Shown here one piece after another: positions 32,224 to 39,068 of a DNA stretch of 64,000 bases. A program made the translations under genes and the position numbers. Numbering within the stretch: the stretch's first letter is position 1; each line of letters opens with the position of its first letter. The stretch comes from Halobacterium noricense. GTDB lineage: Archaea > Halobacteriota > Halobacteria > Halobacteriales > Halobacteriaceae. The notes under the pieces are model-generated. The model saw only the letters and a program-made list of their open reading frames with translations, had not been told where the DNA came from and did not search any database. The stretch covers positions 1,984,001 through 2,048,000 of the forward strand of contig NZ_CP089468.1 of NCBI RefSeq assembly GCF_021233435.1, read 5' to 3'.

Positions 32224-32479
32224 GGATTGGACGGTCACTTCGGATGGATGCCGGTGGTCGAATCGGGCTGGTCTGTTGTGGGTTCGTCGTCGGCTACTCT
32301 CCTGCTAAATTGCCGACACCGAATAAGTATTGGCATTCAGTTTTTGAGGCGAAAATAGGAGAGAGTTAATATTCAACTTCCAGAATTCCACTCTGTGTTG
32401 TGATGGATGAGTAGCGACGCAGCGCTGTGGAGCGCTCAGGTATCGAGAATTAATTATGCGCTCCACGCCTAGTTCAAGT

Positions 32480-33223
32480 ATGGAATATCGGGTTGACGAG
32501 ATTGACAAGCGAATCCTCTATCACTTGGCGCGTGACGCCCGGAACACGACGGCCGCTGAAATCGCCGAGGAGATGGAGGTGACCGCAGCGACGATTCGGA
32601 ACCGAATCCATCAACTCGAAGCGGAGGGCGTGCTGCGCGGGTATCTGGCGGACATCAACTACAAATCTATCGAGGGACGCGTCACCTACCAGTTCAGCTG
32701 TACGGCCCCGATTCCCGACCGCGACCGACTCGCCCAATCCGCACTAGAAGTCTCCGGCGTCATCTCCATCCGGGAGTTGATGACCGGACAGACGAACATC
32801 GCCGTCACGGCGGTCGGGTCCAACACTGACGATATCAGCCGCATCGCGGGCGAACTCTCGGATATCGGCTTAGAAATCGAAGACGAGAGCGTCGTCGAAT
32901 CCGAGTACCACCAGCCGTACAATCCATTCGGCCCGGAAGACGTTCCTATGGGACCGTCACTGACTGATTTCATGAGTCTCGCCGGTGGCGCGGAAGTCGT
33001 CGAATTCACCGTCTCGGACGGGGCCACGGTCGCTGGACTCACTATCGAGGAGGCAGTCGAAGAAGGGTTACTGGCTGACGAAATGTTGGTCGTCGGCATC
33101 GAACGAGACGGTGACGTCCTGACGCCGAAAGGTGAGACCGTGATTCGAACCGGGGATGTCGTCTCGCTCTTCTCCAAGTCCGGGCTAGAGCAAGCAGCCC
33201 TAGAAGTGTTCGGCACCCAGTAG
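32480..33223 (+). CDS. Lrp/AsnC-type regulator fused to a TrkA-C domain
   Basis: The 247-residue protein joins an N-terminal Lrp-like winged helix (Ile-Asp-Lys-Arg-Ile-Leu-Tyr-His-Leu-Ala-Arg-Asp-Ala-Arg, then Ala-Ala-Glu-Ile-Ala-Glu-Glu-Met, residues 8-50) and an AsnC-like middle. A C-terminal TrkA-C (RCK-C) domain follows (about 165-245) with Val-Ile-Arg-Thr-Gly-Asp-Val-Val-Ser-Leu-Phe. The TrkA-C part probably senses a small ligand such as a nucleotide. Its place divergent from the trkA-trkH operon suggests control of potassium uptake. Confidence 0.9.
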   Translation: MEYRVDEIDKRILYHLARDARNTTAAEIAEEMEVTAATIRNRIHQLEAEGVLRGYLADINYKSIEGRVTYQFSCTAPIPDRDRLAQSALEVSGVISIRELMTGQTNIAVTAVGSNTDDISRIAGELSDIGLEIEDESVVESEYHQPYNPFGPEDVPMGPSLTDFMSLAGGAEVVEFTVSDGATVAGLTIEEAVEEGLLADEMLVVGIERDGDVLTPKGETVIRTGDVVSLFSKSGLEQAALEVFGTQ

Positions 33224-33481
33224 CGTGGCTACAACGGGGAGTTCCTCAACCCCTACAGCGATGGCTGAGAAATACGTGTCGACTGGTCGCCTCCCCCAAC
33301 TGTATCGTTGACGAACTTTCTCTACAGAAACTCGAATCCACTGCATTCCGTTCCCGACCCGACGTGGAACTACCTAACTCCATTCGCGTGATGCAAATGG
33401 CCCAAAACCGCTCCTCGGCGGCGACTTCGTTCCCACCGCCTCGGCGGTAGACGCACGTTCGCCCGCCCGATAAAAGGTACG
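33224..33481. other. Gene-free stretch at the left edge of the TA island
   Basis: These bases separate the Lrp-TrkA_C regulator from the first 40-bp repeat. They include a small ccgcctcggcgg palindrome (33438-33449). Frames on the minus strand are open but lack recognisable protein features. No gene is called. Confidence 0.4.
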
Positions 33482-33521
33482 TGTGCGCCCGCGACACTAC
33501 CGGGCGACAATCTACTAGTAG
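33482..33521 (+). repeat. TA-island direct repeat R1 (40 bp)
   Basis: This copy starts tgtgcgcccgcgacacta, continues ccgggcgacaa, and ends tctactagtag. The first half can fold as cgcccg-(9 nt)-cgggcg, and the second half is a palindrome. Copies R2 (34292), R3 (37790) and half-copy R4 (38685) have the same orientation. R1 lies 57 bases before the winged-helix antitoxin gene. Confidence 0.85.
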
Positions 33522-33577
33522 ATCCGCATCCGAGGTACGGGAGTACATTCATTACGCCAGCACACCTAACGTGGCGT

Positions 33578-33952
33578 ATGCCGGTGAGCATCGACGAGTT
33601 CGAATCGGGCGATCTGCCGGACGGCCCGACCGTGCCCGAGCAGGTAATCGTGTACCTGTACACGCACCGTGACACGGCGTTCACCCGGTCGGAGATTGCG
33701 ACCGCCATCGACGGAGACCCGAACACGGTCGGCACAGCACTCACACGACTGAAGGAACGCGACCTCGTCCGTCACCGGGGGCAGTACTGGGCGCTTGCGG
33801 AGGACGAACAGCGAGTCGCCGCCGCGTACGACCTCCATAGCGTGAGCGTACGGCTCGACGAAGCCGACGCCGGAATCGATTCGGAGGAATGGGACGCCGT
33901 CGCCCCCGACCGGCCACATCCGAGCGAACAACCCTCGAACGAGGACGGGTGA
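33578..33952 (+). CDS. Winged-helix DNA-binding protein, probable antitoxin/regulator of PemK-type toxin
   Basis: The 124-residue protein has a MarR-like winged helix: Val-Pro-Glu-Gln-Val-Ile-Val-Tyr-Leu-Tyr, then Thr-Arg-Ser-Glu-Ile-Ala-Thr-Ala-Ile (about 36-44), then Val-Gly-Thr-Ala-Leu-Thr-Arg-Leu-Lys-Glu-Arg (about 51-61). The C-terminal tail is acidic and probably disordered, as in many antitoxins. The toxin-like gene begins 4 bases after its stop. In haloarchaea a short wHTH gene often precedes a PemK/MazF toxin. It lies inside the R1-R2 repeat pair. Confidence 0.75.
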   Translation: MPVSIDEFESGDLPDGPTVPEQVIVYLYTHRDTAFTRSEIATAIDGDPNTVGTALTRLKERDLVRHRGQYWALAEDEQRVAAAYDLHSVSVRLDEADAGIDSEEWDAVAPDRPHPSEQPSNEDG

Positions 33953-33955
33953 CTG

Positions 33956-34284
33956 ATGGAGGTCGAACGCGGCGACGTCGTCAGGAGTGCTGATCCGTCA
34001 AACTCGGCACCGACCGCCAGCGACCGTGGCTCGTCGTGAACAACAGCACCCACCCGTTCGCCGACGAGCAGTACATCGCGGTCGCTGTCTCCACGAAAGC
34101 GTACGACGATTCAGTACAGCTCCGCGAGAAAGTCTGGAAGACTGGCGGTGTCCCACGAGAGTCGTTCGCCTCGCCGTGGGCAGTTCATTCGCCCCGGCGC
34201 GAGGACCTCGTCGCGTGGCAGGGTCGAGTAACGGACGAATTCGTCGACCGCGTCGTGGACGCGCTGGAGACGTATCTGCGGTAG
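33956..34284 (+). pseudogene. PemK/MazF-family toxin, frameshifted
   Basis: From ATG 33956 the frame reads Met-Glu-Val-Glu-Arg-Gly-Asp-Val-Val-Arg, a PemK/MazF-like start, then loses sense and stops 28 codons in. The +2-shifted frame continues Asn-Asn-Ser-Thr-His-Pro-Phe-Ala-Asp-Glu-Gln-Tyr-Ile-Ala-Val to 34284, the normal body. A single missing base near 33995-33999 (ccgtcaaac where ccgttcaaac would keep frame) explains it. MazF-type proteins are sequence-specific ribonucleases. As written, the toxin is dead or begins at an internal GTG (34036), which would lack the N-terminal strand. Confidence 0.8.
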
Positions 34285-34291
34285 TTCGAGA

Positions 34292-34331
34292 TGTGCGCCC
34301 GCGACACTAACGATCGTGAATCTACTAGTAG
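34292..34331 (+). repeat. TA-island direct repeat R2 (40 bp)
   Basis: R2 begins 8 bases after the PemK pseudogene stop. Its first 18 bases equal R1 (tgtgcgcccgcgacacta), and the end tctactagtag is identical; the middle differs (acgatcgtgaa). The cgcccg/cgggcg pairing of R1 and R3 is not kept here, so the primary sequence, not that hairpin, seems conserved. Confidence 0.85.
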
Positions 34332-34474
34332 GCTCAGCGAAAGTGGAATACGTACTCACAAGACGAGCTTGCCAATTAGCTCCCTTGCGCTGTTCTAGAA
34401 CAGACCATCTTCCAGGATCACCGAGCGATTAGATCGCTAAGTACAGATGAAGCACACATCACCAGCATCCGTGC

Positions 34475-34615
34475 GAGCAAAGCGAGCGCGGTTTACCGCC
34501 GGAGCGGGGCGAAGCCCCGCGGAGGCGGCCTTTTTAGCGTAGGTTTTTGCGCCGAGAGGTTCCCACAGTGAGCGAAGCGAACGAGGAAACCCGAGGCGCA
34601 AAAAGGTACGTTCAC
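34475..34615. repeat. Haloarchaeal intergenic element D1 (aaaaggtac type)
   Basis: This copy has ggagcggggcgaagccccgcggaggc hairpins, a tttttagcgtaggtttttgcgcc core (34530-34553) and a cgcaaaaaggtac end (34602-34614). Related cores occur beside cdc48 (about 44848-44868) and panB (about 48500-48520). No gene is called here; a minus-strand frame through it is not credible. Confidence 0.6.
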
Positions 34616-34781
34616 GGCACACCCACTTACCGGCTGTTTCACCGTAGATAGTGATTGGGCAATATGATTTCAACAGAGCCGAATTTTTGTCCCCATCTAT
34701 CGTCCGTTTCAAAACCCAATACGGGCGCTAGCTAGTGATTCATCAGAGCCGGCTGATTCGATATCCTCCCAAAGACTTTAG

Positions 34782-34810
34782 GACATAGTTCGCATACTAT
34801 GGACTATGTC
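34782..34810. promoter_or_regulatory. Operator-like repeats overlapping the HTH gene start
   Basis: An 8-bp inverted repeat, gacatagt (34782-34789) and actatgtc (34803-34810), spans the start codon of the HTH gene. A third half-site, actatg (34796-34801), lies between. Such arrays are typical of autoregulated toxin-antitoxin promoters. A TATA-like actttagg precedes it at about 34774. Confidence 0.5.
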
Positions 34811-35435
34811 AAACGCGCCAACCCCAGTTCAGCCACCCGACGCGGGTCACACCGCTCACCGGTTTTTCGTCATTCAGGAATTACTGGGGACGTCTGATCT
34901 CGCGCGCTTCTACACCGATCTCTTGATTAACTCTCCAACAACGGTCACGGCAGCGCGTGAACGCCAAGGCTTCTCCAAGAGTACTGCCTACAAATACGCT
35001 AATAAACTGGCTGAGTTGGGTATCGCCGAAGAACTTGATGAGTACGAAGCCGGCTCAGCACTCTGGCGTGCCGACCCCGTGAGTGGAGACTGGACGGACG
35101 AAATAACTCTCGAACTCGGCCCCGCCATCATCGCCGTCTATGGAGCGACCAGCGTTGACGACGATCTCGAACTGTTCGTTGACCGGCACGGAAAAGCGGC
35201 ACTCGCACCCGCGGTCATGGCGACGCTCACGTACCTGCAAGAAGAGACAACGCGTCGTGGCGTCGCGGACGAACTCGGAGTGCCTGCTGTGGAAGGTATC
35301 GCGGTCACCCAGGCGATAGAGCGGATCATCGCCGTGGTGAAAGACTACGATCCGACGCTCAGCGACAGTACGTTCCAGGTGGACGTTCACGATCGAGCAA
35401 TCGAACAGGGACCGTACCAGCGCGCCGATGAGTGA
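34806..35435 (+). CDS. HTH regulator paired with PIN-domain protein (probable antitoxin)
   Basis: The 209-residue protein has a winged-helix region (Phe-Tyr-Thr-Asp-Leu-Leu-Ile-Asn, then Thr-Ala-Ala-Arg-Glu-Arg-Gln-Gly-Phe-Ser-Lys-Ser-Thr-Ala-Tyr-Lys-Tyr, about 36-64). A C-terminal helical part follows. I recall HTH proteins of this type next to PIN proteins in many haloarchaeal genomes (DUF7437-like, from memory). Its stop overlaps the PIN gene start by 8 bases, a coupling usual for toxin-antitoxin pairs. Codon use is less GC-biased than in core genes, which fits transfer. Confidence 0.75.
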   Translation: MSNAPTPVQPPDAGHTAHRFFVIQELLGTSDLARFYTDLLINSPTTVTAARERQGFSKSTAYKYANKLAELGIAEELDEYEAGSALWRADPVSGDWTDEITLELGPAIIAVYGATSVDDDLELFVDRHGKAALAPAVMATLTYLQEETTRRGVADELGVPAVEGIAVTQAIERIIAVVKDYDPTLSDSTFQVDVHDRAIEQGPYQRADE

Positions 35436-35964
35436 GGAGCATCCGTCTCCGTTTCCGACGGCCCTCATTCTCGATACCAGCTTTCTTCGAACCATCGGGG
35501 GAACCGGAACTACTGCCTATCAAACATTCATTCAGTACGTCAAATCAGCGGATGTTGACCTCTATCTGACACCAGGTGTCGTGGAGGAACTCGCAGAACA
35601 ACATGGATACATACGTATCGACTGGGTGGATCGAGCAGACACAACAGAATGGATCGCCGTAATCGACATCGTGGAGCCAGGAGTACGAGTACACGACGGA
35701 CCGCGTGCTGGTCAAATCATGGACCGTGTCCATGAACGACTGGCTAAGTTTGAGCAGACCGACGCAGACAAGCTGCGGACGACAGATTCAGAACTACCAG
35801 CCGCTGCAGTCATGGTCCTTGGTTCAACATCGCATGACTCCGTTGGAATATTGATTGACGACCGAAACGCTGAACGGGCGATCACCGGGGTAATCGACAA
35901 TACGTTCTATGAAGGACGCATTCGGGTGATTAGTATCTGGGACGCAATAGAGTATATCGAGTGA
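35428..35964 (+). CDS. PIN-like domain nuclease, probable toxin
   Basis: The 178-residue protein begins Met-Ser-Glu-Glu and places the PIN motif Leu-Ile-Leu-Asp-Thr-Ser-Phe-Leu at about residue 13. An acidic Val-Val-Glu-Glu-Leu (about 51) follows, then Thr-Thr-Asp-Ser-Glu-Leu-Pro-Ala-Ala-Ala (about 112). The closing Ile-Leu-Ile-Asp-Asp-Arg-Asn-Ala-Glu-Arg completes the expected acidic site at about 145. PIN toxins are Mg2+-dependent ribonucleases. The frame is intact, unlike the other two toxins in the island. It is translated with the HTH gene through an 8-base overlap. Confidence 0.8.
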   Translation: MSEEHPSPFPTALILDTSFLRTIGGTGTTAYQTFIQYVKSADVDLYLTPGVVEELAEQHGYIRIDWVDRADTTEWIAVIDIVEPGVRVHDGPRAGQIMDRVHERLAKFEQTDADKLRTTDSELPAAAVMVLGSTSHDSVGILIDDRNAERAITGVIDNTFYEGRIRVISIWDAIEYIE

Positions 35965-36205
35965 GGAAATCATAGAAGATTACTGGATGACTTAAGTAAC
36001 GACAAGTATAGGTCAAGTAGTTTCCAATCCGGGCCGAACTAACTGATTGCTGCCAGTAATCCGGTGCTGACCTTAGGGCATATTTAGCACAGCTGAGAGA
36101 ACGGCTCTCGTTCCTGAAAGCGGCACGAAGGTAGATTCACACGTTCACCAAATGGCCGATTCACGCCATACTAGCTGAAACAATACCGTGTAAAACCGGG
36201 CGGGA
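35965..36205. other. AT-richer gap before ISH8
   Basis: These 241 bases follow the PIN gene and end at the ISH8 insertion point. They are clearly more AT-rich than core DNA. No gene, tRNA or long repeat is seen. The last 10 bases (36196-36205, ccgggcggga) are the left target-site duplication. Confidence 0.5.
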
Positions 36206-37608
36206 CATTCGTCTTTAGCTAAGCCTCACACCTCGGTTGCGTAGCGGTAGCGAGCGTCTCTTGCAGTATCGGTCGTTGCTGGTGGATCTTCTGTGCGTCT
36301 TCGATCAGCCGCTCCAACAGCGGCGGTGGTGAGTAGCCGAGGAACTCACCGAGTTCGTGAAGAATGAGCTGGGCGTGCGACCGGAAGGTCGCCGCCCAGC
36401 GTTCCGGTGGAAACACGATCTCGTCGTCAGCCTGCTCGGTGACCAGATCCAACAACTCACGGCTCACTAGCAGCGACAGCAACGCCGCATACAGCAAAAT
36501 CTCCACCACAACAGGGTTGCTCGTGTCGAACTCATCTAGTTCGTATTGCGTCTTCAACTCACGAAACAGCGTTTCTACCTCCCATCGACACCGATACAGC
36601 GTCCCTAGATCTGCCGGGAGAAACTCTTCTCTCGGTAGATTTGTGATGTACAGATGGTAGTCGTCGGCGTCCTCGTCCCGGACGCCGACGACGCGGAACC
36701 GCTTCGTGTCTAGCGACCGTGTTCCCTCGTACTGACCCCGCTTGAACTCCGCTTCGACCTCTACGTCAATGTACTCCCGCGAGAGATCACCGACTACGTC
36801 GTGGATCTTCTCCTCTTCCAAGGGAATGGCGCGCCCGCGCCATTCCCGTAACTCCTCTGTTATCACCGGATTCGCGTTCTGCTTCAACCGGCTCACAAAG
36901 TAGCCGTCGTTCTCGTCGATCAGCGCAAAGCGGCGGTACTTGAAGTACGCTAGGTCAAACAAAACCAGCCGTCCATGCAGCCACGACCCCGTCTTGAACA
37001 ACGTGCTGTCGTGCGCTTTTTCATCGGTCACGTCAATCCGTTCAATCGTCTGGTCGGTGGCATTGTGGAGCAGGTGGAGCTTCGCTCCAGCCTGCTCCTC
37101 GTGGCGAGCTTGGAACTCGTCGGAAAGGAACTCGTGCAACCGCAGCACCGTTCCATCAGCGATCATCACGTCTCTAAATCGGTCGATATCAGCGTCAACA
37201 GCGTCGGGAACAGCGACCTCGTCGAGACCACGCTCGACGAGGTCGCGGAGATACTCTGCAAGTGACGGCGTCAGCCGGTGATAGAAGCCACCGGGAGAGA
37301 TCGTCTCATCGGCTGTGGAGTTGTAGCTACGTCTGAACCCAGCGAGTGTTCGGCTCTCTCCTGTGGCGAAGCCGAACACGAGCGCCCATACGAGGACGGG
37401 AATCTGAAGCTTGCCCTCGCGTTCGACCACGCCGAGTTCCTCGGCGTGCTCTTCGAGGAACTCAGAAGGAAACAGTGTAGTAAGACGACGCATGATTCTC
37501 GATGAGGAGGCGTCTTGGTGCACACTTGCCGCCTCCTCGTTCCTCTCAAAAAGTATCCTCGATAAGCCGCTGCTGTCACGCGGTTCCTCGCTTAGCTAAA
37601 GACGAATG
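36206..37608 (-). mobile_element. Intact ISH8-type IS4-family insertion sequence
   Basis: The element is 1403 bp with perfect 18-bp terminal inverted repeats (cattcgtctttagctaag at 36206-36223; its complement at 37591-37608). A perfect 10-bp target duplication, ccgggcggga, flanks it (36196-36205 and 37609-37618). Size, ends and transposase agree with ISH8 of halobacteria. The intact ends and duplication show a single insertion with no later decay. Confidence 0.95.
36219..37493 (-). CDS. ISH8-type IS4-family transposase
   Basis: The 424-residue protein is a DDE transposase. Catalytic residues appear in Val-Met-Ile-Ala-Asp-Gly-Thr-Val-Leu (first Asp), Leu-Val-Leu-Phe-Asp-Leu-Ala-Tyr-Phe-Lys-Tyr (second Asp) and Arg-Trp-Glu-Val-Glu-Thr-Leu-Phe-Arg-Glu-Leu-Lys (the YREK-like Glu region). 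The start ATG at 37491-37493 gives Met-Arg-Arg-Leu-Thr-Thr-Leu-Phe-Pro; a GTG ten codons upstream would add residues. The stop codon lies inside the left terminal repeat. The frame is complete, so the IS could be active. Confidence 0.93.
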   Translation of the reverse strand: MRRLTTLFPSEFLEEHAEELGVVEREGKLQIPVLVWALVFGFATGESRTLAGFRRSYNSTADETISPGGFYHRLTPSLAEYLRDLVERGLDEVAVPDAVDADIDRFRDVMIADGTVLRLHEFLSDEFQARHEEQAGAKLHLLHNATDQTIERIDVTDEKAHDSTLFKTGSWLHGRLVLFDLAYFKYRRFALIDENDGYFVSRLKQNANPVITEELREWRGRAIPLEEEKIHDVVGDLSREYIDVEVEAEFKRGQYEGTRSLDTKRFRVVGVRDEDADDYHLYITNLPREEFLPADLGTLYRCRWEVETLFRELKTQYELDEFDTSNPVVVEILLYAALLSLLVSRELLDLVTEQADDEIVFPPERWAATFRSHAQLILHELGEFLGYSPPPLLERLIEDAQKIHQQRPILQETLATATQPRCEA

Positions 37609-37789
37609 CCGGGCGGGAGTAAGCGTGAGTCCCGTCGCTGCGCACGTCGTCGAGACCGGTCAGTCCCCTGATTCCCTCGCCGACTAGCTCGCTCGTCCCA
37701 CGGAACCGAACGGCCTCATCGTGTGATCACTCCTAAACCCCAAATTCTCCCCGTAGAGACCATATACGACTGACTACGCAATCGGGAAA
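37609..37789. other. Gap between ISH8 and repeat R3
   Basis: The stretch starts with the right copy of the 10-bp target duplication. Joining 36205 to 37619 reconstructs the pre-insertion site. No gene is seen; it includes a short tgatcac palindrome at about 37723. Confidence 0.4.
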
Positions 37790-37829
37790 TGTGCGCCCGC
37801 GACACTACCGGGCGAGTTTCTACTAGTAG
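37790..37829 (+). repeat. TA-island direct repeat R3 (40 bp)
   Basis: R3 matches R1 except in four middle bases (gttt versus acaa). It keeps the cgcccg-(9 nt)-cgggcg pairing and the tctactagtag end. It lies 51 bases beyond the 3' end of the DUF3368 pseudogene, which is on the other strand. Thus the repeat orientation is constant while the enclosed genes can face either way. Confidence 0.85.
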
Positions 37830-37880
37830 GCTCGATGGAAATGGAATTGGGTGACAGAGGCGGTCTATTCGTCGAGAACA

Positions 37881-38371
37881 CTACTGATTGGTTTCGCAGA
37901 GAATCTGTTCGTAGAGGTCGTCGGAAATCCAAAATCCGGCTTCACGGAGGGCGTCCAGTTCGTGTTCCAGATTCACTGCTCCGGTCTTCGCTCCGCGAAG
38001 CAGAATGCCGATCGCGCCCGTGACGTTCAGGTCGTGTCTGCGGGCGACGCGCCGGCCGTCTTGCTCGTCAAGCAGCACGAGGTCGGCGTCCTGTTCGACC
38101 GCATGGCAGATTGCGGCCGTTTCACCCGAATCGAGCTCGTGGAAGATTTCGACGAACAGGTCAGAGCGCTCCACCTCGACGAGCTTCAGAAATCCGTCGT
38201 TCTGCAACTCCCTGAGCGCTTCCAATCCTCCTCTCCGTCGGTGAGTTCACTCCAGACCTGGCGCGGTATCGTGGTTTCGGAGAACTGTGACTGGAGCAGG
38301 TCGAGCCGATCGATGAGTGCGAGGTTCAGAAGTGGGGACGTGTCCGAGACGACAAGCCCATTATTCGGCAT
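37881..38371 (-). pseudogene. DUF3368 (PIN-like) toxin, frameshifted
   Basis: The gene starts at 38371 (Met-Pro-Asn-Asn-Gly-Leu-Val-Val-Ser-Asp-Thr-Ser-Pro-Leu-Leu) with the DUF3368 catalytic Asp. The frame breaks near 38222-38232 after Leu-Thr-Asp-Gly-Glu-Glu. The body then continues in another frame as Leu-Glu-Ala-Leu-Arg-Glu-Leu-Gln-Asn to Cys-Glu-Thr-Asn-Gln at 37881. It includes Ser-Gly-Glu-Thr-Ala-Ala and Leu-Val-Leu-Leu-Asp-Glu-Gln-Asp-Gly. One missing base restores a full-length 160-residue protein. Its start overlaps the UPF0175 gene end by 11 bases, the usual UPF0175-DUF3368 arrangement. Confidence 0.85.
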
Positions 38372-38606
38372 ACTCGAGGTCTTCGGCCAACTCCCGTTCA
38401 CCGTAGTGCCGGGGAATCTCGCGCTCCCCGAGGAGGGCCTGAAACTCCCGCTCCGAGAGGCCCGCCAGTGTACGCGCCTTCCCGAACGAGAGGACGTCAC
38501 GAGCGTACAACGAGACCGCCAGCTCTCGCTTCATCGCAGGCGAGCGCTCCCCTTCCGGGAGCTGTAACGCCTCGTAGACATCGTCGTCGATCTCAATCGT
38601 CGCCAT
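38361..38606 (-). CDS. UPF0175 family antitoxin
   Basis: The 81-residue protein starts Met-Ala-Thr-Ile-Glu-Ile-Asp-Asp-Asp-Val-Tyr. It has the family core Lys-Arg-Glu-Leu-Ala-Val-Ser-Leu-Tyr-Ala-Arg-Asp-Val-Leu-Ser-Phe-Gly-Lys-Ala (about 26-44), followed by Ala-Gly-Leu-Ser-Glu-Arg-Glu-Phe. UPF0175 proteins are small DNA-binding antitoxins found with DUF3368 PIN-like toxins, as here. It is intact while its toxin is frameshifted. Its upstream region contains half-repeat R4 at 38685. Confidence 0.85.
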   Translation of the reverse strand: MATIEIDDDVYEALQLPEGERSPAMKRELAVSLYARDVLSFGKARTLAGLSEREFQALLGEREIPRHYGERELAEDLEYAE

Positions 38607-38684
38607 ATCCGAATGTAGGCGTACGGGATTCTTGAGTGTTTGGCTGAATTCGGCGACGAACGTAGCGAGCGCTGAGAGACTGGA

Positions 38685-38709
38685 TGTACGCCCGCGACAC
38701 TAACGACCG
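38685..38709 (+). repeat. TA-island repeat R4 (left half only)
   Basis: tgtacgcccgcgacacta followed by acgaccg matches the first 25 bases of R1-R3 with one change in the first 18 (a for g). The tctactagtag half is absent. It marks the right end of the repeat-delimited island, directly before a hairpin array. Confidence 0.75.
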
Positions 38710-38733
38710 ACCTCATCCGTGGGCGGCGTGCCC

Positions 38734-38985
38734 CGTTGGCCGGGAAACCCTCGTGGCGGGCGGGGGCTTCCGACGGAAGCCCCGATTGGCGAAGCGGCGG
38801 TAGCCGCTGAGCCGGGCAGCCTCGTTGAGGCCGCCAATTGCCGAAGCGGCGATAGCCGCTGAGGCGGGAGTGCTCTACGAGCACTCCGAATGGCGAGGCG
38901 GTTCACACCGGCTCGCTGCGTGGTGTGTGACGCCACCAGCCGGGCAGCCGTCGGGCTGCCGGTGTGTCGCACGCCGGGGTTCTCC
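38734..38985. repeat. 52-bp-period array of alternating conserved and variable hairpins
   Basis: Units begin at 38784, 38836 and 38888, exactly 52 bases apart. Each has about 31 bases of conserved sequence containing agcggc...gccgct, then a 21-base perfect or near-perfect hairpin with 9-bp arms and a 3-base loop whose sequence differs per unit (38763-38783, 38815-38835, 38867-38887). The flanking partial units at about 38734 and after 38919 are degenerate. Frames crossing it are not credible proteins. No genes are seen from 38710 to 39068. Confidence 0.8.
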
Positions 38986-39068
38986 GAGCGGTCATCGCGT
39001 CCGCATGGACAGACTCGGCTGGGGACAAACGGCGCGCGTGGGGTCTAGGCGGCCGCGTAGAAAGAGGG

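Noticed and set aside
33482-33521. R repeats as simple promoters of TA operons
   Set aside because: R2 and R3 lie at the 3' ends of TA genes and R3 is beyond the end of a gene on the opposite strand, so a common promoter role does not fit all copies.
34437-34712. 91-codon minus-strand gene
   Set aside because: The frame runs through hairpin element D1; residues do not resemble a folded protein and no start context is seen.
38700-38972. 90-codon minus-strand gene
   Set aside because: It is created by the 52-bp hairpin array and has a repetitive Arg/Pro/Leu pattern.
38734-38985. CRISPR array
   Set aside because: The period (52 bp) is suggestive, but the variable 21-base parts are self-complementary, only about three units exist, and no cas genes are nearby.
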